64,000 nucleotides of DNA from NCBI GenBank assembly GCA_012845835.1, contig JABAKD010000002.1, positions 11,568,120-11,632,119 on the forward strand, read 5' to 3'. Of this stretch, positions 45,253-58,300 are shown piece by piece. Source of the stretch: Undaria pinnatifida (lineage: Eukaryota > Sar > Phaeophyceae > Laminariales > Alariaceae). The notes beneath the pieces are model-generated. The model saw only the letters and a program-made list of their open reading frames with translations, ran no database searches and was not told where the DNA came from. Within the stretch, counting starts at the first letter, position 1. Every line of letters starts with the position of its first letter. The position numbers were made by a program, and so were the translations under genes.

Positions 45253-45707
45253 GTTCACCTTGGCAGCATCCAGGGGATCAATTATCTCGAAGGAGTTATG
45301 CATATGTACAAACACGCAACCGGAGTATCATGCAGCTTGCAGAAATGAGCATCGACCCTTGAATGAGTCGAACTCACAGCTGACGTATTTCAAATATGTG
45401 TCTAAATCCCTTTCGTAGGGTTAGTTTCTGTTTTGACTTTTCCTCAGACGGCTATATTTTCTTGACACCGGTTTTTCTAAGTTCACCTTGGCAGCATCCA
45501 GGGGATTAATATATACTGAAGGAGTTATGCATATGTACAAACACGCAACCGGAGTGTCATGCAGCTTGCAGAGATGAGCATCGACCCTTAAGTTGATCGA
45601 ACTCACAGCTGACGTATTTCAAATATTTTTCTAAATCCCTTTCGTACGGTTAGTTTCTGTTTGACTTTTCCTCAGACGGCTATATTTTCTTGACACCGGT
45701 TTTTCCA
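45253..45707 (+). repeat. 228-bp tandem duplication containing the dispersed repeat
   Basis: gttcaccttggcagcatcca occurs at 45,253 and 45,481. The two units stay colinear through 'cttttcctcagacggctat' and 'cttgacaccggtttttc' with a handful of differences. Each unit holds one copy of the dispersed gcagcttgca...gagcatcgaccc repeat. A shorter echo, gttcaccttggcaatatacataggagtcatac, is near 58,796. Confidence 0.92.
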
Positions 45708-46167
45708 AACCGGTTTTTTTAGACCAGTTTTTGAAAACGGTTGATTAGACCGCGGCTGGCAACTTCCGCTTCAGGGCCCCGACGGCCACGCGCTCGCGGC
45801 TGTGCCTCCGCACGTGTCATCCGCCGCGATCTGTCTCGCGGTCCTACTCGCTGAGCTTGGCGAGCAATACCGGAAAAAGGGCCACACATTTCACACTACT
45901 TGCTCAAATACTTAAGTCCCTTTATTCAAGATAAACGACCAGTATGCCGACGTAGTCAAGTAAATACTGGTGGCTGTTTTCTAATAAAAAGTAAATACAA
46001 TATATGATCGAACCAGATACTAACCGCTTGACAAAATTTCAAGTCGAAATTAACCAACACCCACGACAGCGGTCCTGGCAATCAACACACGTAATCAACG
46101 TGCTAGATGGTTGAATTTTGCGACTGATTGCAATCATATTCCAACCATCGAGGTCATGGTAGCCGGT

Positions 46168-46250
46168 CGTCCCGGTGGTCTAGTGGTTGGTTACCCTAGA
46201 ATACTACTGGAGTTGGTGCTGGGTTGGAATCCCACGGGGCTCGGACTTTT
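46168..46250 (+). other. tRNA-Glu-like sequence (tRNA pseudogene or SINE head)
   Basis: The left end, TCCCGGTGGTCTAGTGGTT, matches the start of eukaryotic tRNA-Glu. Box A is TGGTCTAGTGG (46176-46186), and box B is GGTTGGAATCC (46222-46232), one base from consensus. A TTTT follows at 46247-46250. The anticodon stem and the 5'/3' acceptor pairing are not convincing, so I read it as a tRNA-derived relic or SINE promoter rather than a functional tRNA. Confidence 0.6.
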
Positions 46251-46359
46251 GAGTTATTTATAAAAAAACAACAAAGGACTTACCTGCTGAGAGCGCCTAG
46301 CAGCGTGGATGGACGCAATTTGATGCAAGTCGACAAGAGAAGAAACAGGTGGAGTTTTC

Positions 46360-46387
46360 TCTAACCCTAACCCTTACCTAACCCTGT
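46360..46387 (+). repeat. Short interstitial telomere-like tract
   Basis: ctctaaccctaacccttacctaaccctg: about four CCCTAA-type units, 110 bp downstream of the tRNA-like element. Confidence 0.75.
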
Positions 46388-46885
46388 AAAACTGAAGGCG
46401 CGTACCGTAGTGGGGAGGGGGAGAAGAGCCTGCTTAGTGACCTGGGATCTGAGTTACGTCTTCGGAGGAATGAGAAAGAAAAGTGCGAAGATAATAGAAA
46501 CCATGAGCAAAATAATGAATAAATAAAATTGGTGATTTGATGCACGATGATGCAACTAGTCGTGGTTAACAAACAGGTTCTTGAATAAACTCCAATAATC
46601 CATCACCAAAAAGTACGAAATGTAGTCAATAATCAAATTACTTTCGCAAGAAAACACATATTGTACAAAGCGAGATGCTATCGACTCGAAACTTGACATT
46701 TTTTGTTGTCATCGCAGGAGACTGCTTTGCCCACGCGGCGGCGACATCGAAATGGTCTCTTCGTCGTGCTCTGTGCGATATGAGCCGTGATAAGGTTCAG
46801 CTCAATGCGGACCGAGCACCCTCGGTGACATCTCATGACGGGATTCAAACTAGCATACAAGGTGTTTGTGTTTTTTTGTTGTGTG

Positions 46886-47498
46886 TCTCTCTCTGTCTCG
46901 TAGTTTGTGACGGCAGAGCTCGTCTCTCTAGGAGACATCGACACGGACACTGGGATCGTGCTGGATGTAGATGGGTAGAAATATCAGTTTAATGTGAAGA
47001 GCACACACAGAGAATGGTACTACGTTCGACCAAGGTATGCATGTGAACGGAAAGCCCAGGTAAGACTCAATTGGCTCGCACGACCTTTGCTATAATATGC
47101 AACAAACAGTAGTGGTCCCTCTATAATGCCGGCATTTCCGGCTGCCACAAGCAGTTTAAGACCCCCTCGGAGCTGGCCAGTTTTGGTTGTTTGATGTACC
47201 AGGGGGTACACGTGTACGCTGCCGTGGTGTGGTACCCGGCATAAGAGCCCCTCGGTACAGGCCAGTACGCCGCTATTATCTCCATGCCGCTCTTGTCTAT
47301 GTGTACAGTACCGGCCCGCTCTTATGAATGTAACTCACAGAAACTCACCCTGATAACGTACGAGTAAAACAATTAAGAAATGTGTGTTTTCTTCACATTA
47401 CACTGGTTTTTCCATCCATCTACATCCAGCGTATCCAGTGTCCGTGCCGATGCCTCCTTTTAGAGAGACGAGCTCTGTGATCACAACCTAAGACAGAG
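46886..47498. repeat. Inverted repeat with arms of about 110 bp
   Basis: The plus-strand segment 46,886-47,000 (agagctcgtctctctaggag, acacggacactgg, ctggatgtagatgg, taatgtgaaga) reappears on the minus strand at 47,498-47,391 with about 80% visual identity. The arms are about 390 bp apart. This could be a non-autonomous transposon with long terminal inverted repeats, or an inverted duplication. The left arm also contains an exon-like frame after 'tgtctcgtag'. Confidence 0.65.
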
Positions 47499-49384
47499 AT
47501 ACATATTGAAAATATAGCAAGGTGACTTGGTCATGCAATGCCAACCGCAATGCATACGAGGGCTGGACATATATATGCAAGCCAGCACACGAGACTACAT
47601 GCAAAGAAGAGATGAAAGAATACCTGGTACGAAAGAAGACAACGTGGCACTAAGTCAGCAATAACAGTTGTCCAATCAATGCTGCTCTGCCATTTGTTAT
47701 GCTGGTTTGATCATCTAACTGTTCTTGTGTATCAACAGGTTACTATCATGACACATCAGCCTCTATGATGTCACTTGGCCCTAGCCTTAAGGCACGCCTC
47801 ATATGGTATTAAGGCATACCAGGTACCTGGTATGGTTAAGAAACGCGTTAAGGCCCGCAATCAGAGATGAGGCATGTCTTAAGGCTCGTGCTCCCACGCT
47901 TTGGGGGGAAACTACTTAGAAGTATTGTGAAACATTTGATGCAGAACCAAAGGCCTTATTTGCCTTGACCAGCGAGTATCGTCTTCAACCAACACGCGTT
48001 TAGGTGGGATTTCGCAAAGTAGTGGACAAGGGCGATGTGTTTGAGCTGCGCTTCTGGCCCACAGGGAGATAATTTATTCTCGAAATGCCTAGAATCTCTG
48101 CCCTATCCCCTGTTTATGGAGTTTTCGGTCTAGCGGTGTTGTGTTTGGACACAATAAACGGCTAATGCAATTTTTAAGATTTCGAACAGCCCTTAAGGCA
48201 CCGGTTTTGGGAAAAGGGCGTTAAGGCACATTTTAAGGCGTGCCACTTGGCTGTCGCTATTGGGCAAATCGTTCTGAAACCACGCTGAGCTGTGCAAGCA
48301 AAGCGTCCCGATCAATAATAACGCGCTCGTGCCAGCCGCCATTACCCAGGGGGAACAAATTGACGGGGATGTAGATCGAGGTTGGGGCTACCCCAGGCGA
48401 TTAAAAACTATGCACGAGTTCGTATACAGCAGCATTATGAGTAGCGCTGCTACATTTATTTCGTATCATATTCGACTTAATATCTGGTACCTGGTACAAG
48501 GTCCCCCTTCGGGATGGGGTTGACTTGCTGTCCCGGGGGCGTCGCAAGTTAAAAAGAGGGAGCACAGGCGTTCCTATGATATGTACAGGTTTGAGCTCGA
48601 GCAGTACTGCTTTTGCTGCTGCTGCCGTACGCTTCGTATATCTCTCTCACGAGGTCCGACGATGTGTGTTTGACTGTTGCGTTGGACATGTAAATGTTGT
48701 CGTAGTTCGATCTCCTGCTGTTATGCACCAGCCACACACACATACACCGTGACTACTGGCACGAAGGCGGGAGCTTGGAGCATGGTTGCCGCTGTACCGC
48801 TGCTGCTGTACTGCTGCTGTACTGCTGTATACCAGGTACTGTTTTTGTGGCTGCGAAGTTGAGTGATGCTTTTGGAAAAATAATCAACGCTCTTCTTGAT
48901 CGATGTGCGCGCCTATGACAGCAAACAATCCACCCACACATACAGAAGCGCACACACTTACACACAGAAACACCGTCCGTGGCTGTCACAAATGGGTGCT
49001 GCTGCTGCGTCTTAACAGACAACGTGAATAGCAAGAAAACGTGGGGTTTTCCATGCACCTACTTGGCTCAGCGGGTCGGAACGCATCCCCGTGACCGAAA
49101 GAGCCAGCTCAGCGACGTTGAATGCTCAGAGCACCGTCACGGAGCGCGGCCGGGGTCCAGACATACGTCGCAATGTACCGATGGGTGCCTTGCTTACCCC
49201 GCAGCCAAAAGCATGAAAAAAACCCTCGGCCACCGGAGAACAGCATGCCGGAAAAAAGTGCATGGTTTACATAAACATATGCTACTATACCTCGAACACT
49301 CGTACGTATTTATTCCCCCGTCCCGCCACCTTAACACCTCCAAACCCATAACCCGCCTCATGCCGTTGCCCCGATCGAGCGCAG
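47499..49384. other. Upstream region of the ATG2 exon, first exon not found
   Basis: A chorein-domain protein needs one or more short exons before 49385. I searched the plus strand here for a basic amphipathic N-terminus and found none. Repeated 'ttaaggc(a/g)cgcc' phrases occur around 47,785-48,240, as do ctgctgctgtac simple repeats at 48,600-48,830. The first exon may lie further left. Confidence 0.4.
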
Positions 49385-52300
49385 CACCTCGATGTGCAAC
49401 TCCGCGCTGGCCGGATCGAGCTCACGGATCTCAAGATCAACGTGCAAGCTCTCGCGGGGCTTCTCCCAGATCTGCCGATAACACTGGAAACTGCTCGCGT
49501 CGGCAGATTGCGCGTGGAGATCTGTTACAGTAAGCTCCTCACCGAGAGCCTCGCCTTCTTTTTGGATGACATCGTCATACAAATAGCGCCTCTTGGAGGG
49601 GACAAGGATGGGACCAGCGTCCCAGACACGGGTTCCGATGGTGCAATAAGTCAGCTCCAGGTAACTGGAGCCCTAGGTGCAGACGGGGCGGGTAAGGGTA
49701 GACGGGCTGGGGCTGGAGGGACGACGGCGTCTACAACGGGACCAACGGAGCCTGGGTTTCTCGATGAGGAGGAGCACCCAAGCGAGGCTGGGGACCGCTT
49801 GGATTTTTTGGCCCAGTGGATCGAACAGATCACGTCCAAGGTTAAGGTAGTCGTCAACAGCCTAACCGTAAGGATCGGGTCATCGATTCGGCTGGAGGGT
49901 GGTGACTCCGAGGTACATGGCGGCGAGAGGGCGCCGTTTTTGGAATTGAGGTGCAGCTCTCTCAAGTGGTGTGACGAGACTCCAGACGTGGCCTCGTTTA
50001 TGGCCGAGGCACCTTCTCTGCCACAGAGCGCTGCTGTAGGCGTTGACCGCGCTGAAGGGGTTAGCAAGACCGCTGTTGGAATGGTTGTGGCGCACAAAGT
50101 GAGCTCCCTGTCAGTTTTTTTTTTGTTAGCCGTTTGCATCCCTTTGCACGATGATCTTGCAAACGGTATTCCTCGTTCAGTGGTGCTAAGACTTTAAAAG
50201 TGCACACGTGCGTGATAACGGTTACAGCTGTACATCTGTGCATCTTTCCAGCTAAGAGACTGTGTGCCTATTGCCCGCCTTTCCTCGTTTCGGTCGTGCC
50301 CTTTTTTTTTATGCCTCCGCCACATTCCAAGTTCCAAGTTATAGGTTAAACAGGAGCAATTTCGGCGTCGTTACATTGCGTCGAAAGTTGGTGGCGATGG
50401 CACAATTGTTGGACTGGTCGTATTTCGCTGGGGGCGTTAGATTCACTGAAGCTCTTCCAATCCTCACTCGCCTCTCGCTCGCCGTCGCCACAGCGCTTGA
50501 CTATGGGTGCGATGACGGCCGAGTGGAACGAAGGACCACAGGGGGGAAAACACGACGTCGCACGTGTCAGTGGGAAGGCGTCCGTCGTGATCAAGCATGG
50601 GGGGAGGTCGAAGTTGAGGTCATCCCCAGGAGACGGGATGTTGGACATCGACGTCTCGCTTCGCCACGCTGACGTAACGTTGTGCGCTGACGTGTGCGCA
50701 GGCTTTTGTGTGCTGACATCGGCGTATCTAAAAAATGTTGGGCAACCTGCCGCGACTGCTTCCGAAGATATGCCTGCCGTCGCAGCCAGGCCCGTGAAAG
50801 CTCTCTTTCGTGAGGACTTCTGGTACGTGGATGCCTCGTCCGCCGCTGATAATAATGGAAATGGCGAGCTTAACTTCGACACCCTATCGGACCTCCTGGA
50901 GCAGGTGAACAGAAAGTAGGAAACCCTCACGTGATTGGTGACAGGACTTTTCGATTGCAACGGATAGAGCTAGTACAGTAGACGCCCATACATGGCATCA
51001 CGTTATATTTTACCTGGCGGTGCGGTCGCGGCTTCGCTCGTGGCGGTAGGCCTGCGTCGCCCATAGTCATAAGCAAACAAACGGGTGGGACACAGCATCA
51101 CTCCAGAACAAATATGACGTAAAACACTAACTGGTTCATGACCCTAGCCAACAAGCGCCTGAATTTGCGAAAAGGACGGGCGCTGGTGCGAGGGGAAGCA
51201 CGATCCAAAATCGACTGGTACGGCTAGCGGCCGGCCGAGAATGACGGGGGCTCGACACGTGGGTACGTACGTATATACCTGATATTTATCGACGTATGGT
51301 ACGTTCTTCCTGGTGTTCTCGCTGGCAGGGGCACCGGCCGGCCGATAATGCTGTAAGGCATGGTCGCTGAGGTGGCTTGGCACGTGCGCACGCACCTGGT
51401 ATACATGCTGTACATAAAATACGTACCTGGTACTATCAACAATGTTGCTGTTGTTGTTGTTGTTCTCACATTAACTCAAATAACCAAGTCCGTGGTCACA
51501 GGGCAGGCTCCAGTTACTCTGGAGTGGAAGAATACCCCAGGGAAAAAACAAAGCAAACCAAAAGTGCTACATGTACATATCCTAGCTGAAGCCAGTCACG
51601 CATCCGCCAAAAAATATAAAACATGAAATCGGAAGCCAGCCTACGTACGTGTCAGACCCATACTGGCACAAACGTTAACCAATGTAAAAATACGAGGAAA
51701 AAAAACAAGGGACTAATCGTCAGGAAGAAAGAACCCCCCCCCCGGATACATAGAAAACGAACCAAGGAAAATAATGCGTACATAATAAGTTACGTAGACT
51801 CGCCTGTAAGGGGAGTGTAGCAAGGTAGGGCCGTCTACACATCGCTACGAAAAGACACCTACTAGAAAATGCGATATACAGCTGCCGCCTGATACGTATG
51901 TGTCATACGTTTACATTTACCGCTGTTGTACCTACCGCGCGTTCCTGCTGCTGTTTGTATGTGTTGATCCTCGCTGGCTGTAACCATCACCAATATTTTA
52001 GAAAGAGCCAGCGGTCTCTGGCATGGATTCGGCCAACCAGTCAGCTGCCAGAATCGTAATTTAATATATTTACTATGAAGCCAGTGGCAAGGCGGGCTTT
52101 ATGCTTATGGCTGTCACGACGCAGCGGCCCCGGGATTGTCAGCGCTGCTCAGCACGCGACGGCCACGACTCAGCGTTGCATGAGGCCCAGCGTTCCACTG
52201 GTGGTTTCACCCACCCTGCCTTCCCAGGCGGCAAGGCGGGGCTGAAACTCTCTGAGTCGTACTGAAGATTGTAGGTGAAAATCACTGATCGGAAATATAG

Positions 52301-55300
52301 GGTATGTTCGGGTTTAAATATAGAGGCCAGATTGTCGTTACGTTGCCACCCAGAAGCGTTTTGCATTACATAATAGAGATAGATGTCCGACGTCGCTATC
52401 GGTGTGTAGCGCGAGCTGACTTTTTCCCCCTCAATGGTTGGGTGTACTCACGTTTCACGTGCATTTTTTTGCGACATACAGTACGCAGATGCGCGTGCTC
52501 GGCTGGCGGAGGCTGAAGGCTACGACAGAGGGGTGTTTGGAAGTGGTTCGCTGTCGTTGGGGCAAAGCGACATATTTTATGACTGCGAGGAAGGAGCTGG
52601 CCACGCTAGTGGGGCAGGCGGGGCAGCCGCGGGAGACTCCAGGATGCAAAGAGATCAGGGCTCTGTGAAAATCCGGGTACGGATGACAGGAGTCGACGTC
52701 ACCCTGCTTCCCGACAAAGAGAAGGGTCCTAGTTCACACAGCAGTGATGGCGCAAGCTTCGTCCGCTTCCAGATAAGGCGTGCAAGCCATACGTTTCATC
52801 GCACCGGGGGACGGATGCGTTCAGTGGCTGAAATTGGCACCTTCGCTGCCGATTGGAACGATTCGAATGCACGAGATAACCCGTGCGTACGCGTGTGGGA
52901 GGTAACGGGAGAAGCTGATTCATCCCCCTGCATTAGAATTACCTCTTCTGGCGAGACACGCGACTCACGAGGTGAAACAGACTGTGGCGATGCAGAGGGC
53001 ATTGTTGCGGACGTCGAGTGCTGTCCGGTATTGGCAGTGCTCCACGTACGCCTTGCAGAATTCATGGCTGACTTTGAGTCGAGGATTAACCTGCAGGTGC
53101 GGCGTACGCAGCAGGTCGATGGACCTGATACTGACAAGAGTGATGAGAGTGACCGACTTATGCCTGCAGTAGATGGGAGTGGCCGATTTATCCCTGCAGC
53201 GGCAGCATCGAGGAACGTAGGCAGCGCGCGACGCATTTCAGTGGCGGTTTCACTGCCGAAAGTTACCGTCCGGTTGCCAGCAGACTCCGGGACCTGCTCG
53301 TCGGCTGCTTGCGCTGCACTGCTCGCGAGCGTTGAGAGCGGCACGAGTCCGGTTGGTTGGACTCGAAGAGATTCACCAGGAGGCGGAGAAGGGGGAGGAG
53401 GAGGCCGAGGAGCAAGAGGAGGGGGAGGCAGAGGGACGGCGCCGGCTTTGGTCGTAGAGATTGAAGGCGCAGTGCTTCGAGTTGCGACTGGATCACCGAG
53501 CACGCTGGGAACCACACTGGAATGCGCACGAGTGGCATGCGAAATGTTGCTTGTTCGTAGTGATTGTGGGATTGGCAGCAGAGCTGGTGACATCATAGGA
53601 CTCTACTTTCTTGAAGCATCCGGTTCCTCAACCAAGGACCCGCTGAAGGTGGAGTACGGCCTGGCGAACCGCATCGGGAATGCACGACGACTTGGGGTGG
53701 CACGGCCTGCCGACGCGGAACTAAACTTCTTGCATACATGGGAGCCTAACGACGGGTGAGAACACACCGAACATGCATTAATGGTACATCATAGGTACTT
53801 GATATGAGACAAGCGTGCAATTCATATGCTGCTGTATAACATGGAACGTTGTATGCTGCTGCTGTAGTGAGCGGACCAACACGGTATCGCTCGTACTGTC
53901 TGCCATGTCTAGCCACCAAAGGACTCCCGTCACACAACATGCTATCTGAGCACCTTGTTCTAATCCCGGGAGACCCGGATGCAATCAGTAATCGGGTGTA
54001 GCGCTTTCGTCCTTCTGGAGCTAGCGAACGTCGTCACGTCTTTTCAGTGCACCTGCTGGGAGGGCAGGACTTTGTACGAACAGGTCCCGATCTTCAGTAT
54101 GACGTGCGCTGGTTGTACCTTGCTGATGCTCGCGCGGCACGAATTGTACGTTCATGTTTCTTACCCATGCTGTCCTCAATTGTTTCGTACCGGTCTCGAT
54201 CGCACTAGTGTGGACAGTGGTCTGGGAGACGTGCCTCCTCCTGTAAGGTTTGGCGGGGGACTACAGTGTGGCGATAGTAACGCCATCGACGGGCGGGAGT
54301 CCTCGCCTCACGTATTGCTGTGCGATCTGCCCTGCCTCTCGGTTGAGTTATCGCGCCTGGAATTGGTCGTTCTCGCTGATATTTTGGCCGGGTTTGCTCC
54401 TCCCCCCGAGGAGATGCCAGTGGTGAGTTCTTCGGAGGACTTTTCTGAGAATGATCAAACGCTTCCCATGGAGTTGGAGGTACTGGTGGAGGCACGTGGT
54501 GCAACCATTGTGTTGCACGAAGCGGCCGCATTCGCTGAGGACCCTGGTCCGCACTCGTTCGTCCTCAATCTTGGGAACGCTTGCCTGCATCTTGGTAGAC
54601 GCGATAAGTCGACCGAAGGATGCCCTACCCCACTAGTGACTATATCGTCGGGGGACCTGTGTGTTCATGAGACCCTGCGGCACTGCTGTGACGATGGTGA
54701 AGATGGGGGTGGGAGGGGGCGAATAACTGGGCCGCTGCTGTTCCTCCCGGGAAGGAACTTGTCGGCCCACCCATTGATGGACGATCTGCCGACGCTTGGA
54801 TTTGTGAGTATATTGTCTGCACTCAAGTACACCCAGAAGAATCATATACTGCTGCGATAGCGTACCGCGCGTTCCAGCGCTGTTCTTGTACAACAACGCA
54901 TTCCTGCTCGGCAAAGGGCTTTGTGCTGATCGTAAAGCGTAGCGCACTCGTTTATTGCTAGATGTTCTCGGCATAGCCTCGACGCTTCCCTCATCCAGCG
55001 ATGATATAAATATTATTTTCACAGCGTATAGGGATATGATACTTGCGTGTCGTTGAAGCCAAGGTATCACTGATTCTAGCGGTACTCGTTAATGTGATTG
55101 GACAGCCGGTAACTAAAACCTGACAGCGGTGCCGACTTTGACGGCATAAGCGTCATAGGGGCGTTCACCGTTTGTCGTGCGTGTGTTCCCCACTTATCGT
55201 GCGTATGTTGTGTGTTTTTACACCGTTCACAGGTTCCTGTCCTTTACCAGACCAAGTGGGCCAAGGGAACCTCTCCTGTAGCCGCTGAGCTTGCGCTGGC

Positions 55301-58300
55301 AACAAGTGGGCCAGGCGCAGTGTATAAAACGATCACGGCAACGCTCAATTTGTATGATGTAACCTTGAGGTAAGAGCGCCGACGGCATACGGCATCCAAA
55401 CGGACGTCGAAGCAACGACGAGACTTATTCTTTAAATACGGCAGTAGTCGGGACTACCCTCTTGAAAGTTGAGGTATCAACAGTAGCATGAGAGGGGGCG
55501 GTAAGGCTTACTCTCCTAAGTACAAACAGAACGTAGTCGGGACTATCATCTTGAAAGTTAGGGTGTCTTACCAGTAGCATGAAGGAGGGCGCTTGACTGT
55601 TGAGGTGTATCATCAGCAGCATGATTGGGACTATTAATGTGTGTTTAATTTATTTTCGTCGCTTTTTCGGTCCTCATGTGCGCATGTGCAGGCACACTGT
55701 GGCCTCCAGCTGGCTACCCCGTCTCTTGGGCCTGGTAGTTGGGGACGTGCCGGCAGGTCGAGCGGCGTCGGGAAACACTTGTGGATCAGGCGTTGGGGGT
55801 AGCAGCAATGGGATGGGAGAAGCGTCCGGAAACTTGACGAAGATGTTCATCACCGTCTTCAATGGCGTCGTCGACTACATGCCACACTCACAAAAGTCAG
55901 TTTCAGTTGATAAATGGAAGTATGGAGTCGGGGGAATACCGGGGTGCATTGTGTTCAATGCCAGTTCTGCACTCGGCTTAACACGGTCGATGGATGAAAA
56001 TCGTTTTCGATTTTATGGATAGAGCGTTGTATGCGAACTTTGTTTCTGCGTCTAAATGCGTACGAAAAATGCACAATGCAGGATTACATAATTTCTCCTT
56101 GGATGTAAGCCCTCCAGTCTATTATGGCGTAATACTGTGGGTGACCTCGCGGTGGGCGGTGGTAGGCCGCACTATTTACACTAGCGACGTAGATAGTCCC
56201 GTCCGTCCGTAGGTCGTCTTGTTCATCTCGCAAGTCGTCTCCCCGCCGTGCACGCTGTGCCCGCTGCTTGTCTTGCAGTCCTGGATCTCTCCACACCGCG
56301 CCACGGCAAGCAGGAGGAGCCGGAGGAGCGTCACATGCTGACTTGACGCCTACTGAAGGCCGTGCGGTCTTCCCTATCGGCGTCCTGAGAGTGTCCAGTA
56401 ATATGGTGGCGGGTGCGCAAATGCAGGTGACAGTCGAGGAGCGACCCCTAGAGATGGCGATTATACCATGGGCGTTGAGGCTCTCTTGCGTCTTTGTCTC
56501 CCTCGTGGCGGCCCGTGTCTTGCTCTGATGATTGTTGGTATGATATGATAGCTCCAAGCATATGCCTCGTATTTGTCTAGATTTGTCACAATGTCTGCAT
56601 AACAAGGTTGCTGATGCCGATGCGTCTTCTTGTGGATGCACAACCTGCATCGATCTTTCGCAGGGTTTCAAGGTCGTCATTCGAGACATCGGTCTACACA
56701 TGTCCAACCGTGTGATGGACTACTGCAGCGAGGATGCCAGTCTATGCCGCGGGGCGTTGGAAGCGCAGAAAGGGCCTCGTGTGTCCCTGACCAAGACCGA
56801 CTTCGCCTCGGTGCAGGAATATTTAGAGTCTTCGCACTTTGTGCAGGCAAGTACTTAGCGGGCACGAGCATGGCGGTATGTTTTGTGCTGTGGCGGAAAG
56901 GTGCTCTGATATCGCTCGTTGATACTGTACCGAACCTCATGATACGCATCGGCATGGTTGAGTAGTGGCATCCCGTGCTTTTTACATTTTCGATTGGCAG
57001 CGGTGGACATACCATGAACCCTACGGTATGGCGCTTCGAGGGTTATCATGTAAAGCCCCCCCGGTGAAGAGAAGCTACGCCGTGAGGAGTGTCGAATGAA
57101 ACTAAGGGTTCGTGGGCACGGCGGGCGTATTCGTCCATCGGGTGTATTCAACGGCAACAAGCTAGCGTAAGGGTAGACTAGTCATCTGCAGCGGGACAGG
57201 GGGCCGAAGCGATGTATGCGGTATTGCAAGAAGCCCAAAGCTACCGCCAGCACCCGAAGCGAGGTTCCAATCGAGCGATTACATGTTATCATCAGCGACA
57301 GATGACGGCCAGGACTGTTGATCGTATTATAACTTGAAGCTCTACGTTATTACACGCTAAAGCTCTAGAGCTCGCGAGGAAACGTGTGACGCTCCTCGGT
57401 TGTGCAGCACAGCTGCCTCGATCATAGCAACTGGTGCTCTGCGTGTTGACCGTTGACCTCGTCCTTCCCGTTGCTACTCTTTGCTATGCTTTACAGATTG
57501 CCACTCTCAACTTTCTGGATGCCTTCCTACGAACTCGTTCGCAAGTGGTGGTGCCTCGAGACGCCTTTACTGCGGTTGAGCTCTGGATGGGAATCGTGCA
57601 CGTGTACAGTTGCCAGGATTCACTCAGCACCTGCCAGGTACCCCCGTTATGACCTCTGCGCGTGTACGTCAAACGCATATATACTCTTTGCCGAGCTTGT
57701 GTTCCTCGCCTTGGTTAGGTGTCGTATTGTTTTCCTGTGTTGATGATGTGATACTTAGTGATGGGTTATTAGTACTTTAATATCAACGTACTTCTATGAT
57801 CTGATTTTATTATTCGTAATGTGGGTTTAGGTACCCAAGGTTCGACTCGAGGCTTGCGTAGCGTGGATACACGCCAGGTGTTGGGAGTCAGACTCGACGG
57901 CGAGCCCGGAACGAGAGATCAATGACAGATGTGCGTGACGAATCTGCTCACGCATCACATGGTCCCGGGGCAAGATTACCAATAGTAGTTCGTCCGTCGA
58001 CGAAGGATTATACCGAGGTCCTACTGATGGGATCATAGGAGATATGATGTCACAGTCGTACGATAAGAAACGAAGATCTTATGACCAGGTGAATTGGTGA
58101 TACGTGGGAGATCCTCACGGTGATCTCGGGATATGTGCAGGTTGGACGAGGCATGGCTCCCCAGTAGTAACCATAACAGTAGGATGGTATTATTGTGTTA
58201 TTGAAGCTAGATGTACATTCTACTGATACGGTGTAATACTATCCATAACAGTAATGTGACGTTTTTGCTAGATATGCAGACTACTGCTGTGTTACCAATC

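Larger units (their letters stand above)
42989..46160. other. Spacer between the minus-strand gene and the tRNA-like element
   Basis: No convincing gene. The minus frame at 43390-43202 is open and acidic but lacks matched splice sites. The rest is AT-rich with a poly-A run (44259-44281) and the 228-bp tandem repeat (45,253-45,707). The promoter of the minus-strand gene starting at 42988 should be in the left part, but no motif was identified. Confidence 0.5.

Noticed and set aside
49394..49394. Start of ATG2 at a GTG near 49,394
   Set aside because: The frame is open upstream to a good acceptor (gagcgcag before 49385), and the chorein domain normally has further N-terminal residues. This is an internal exon, not the start.
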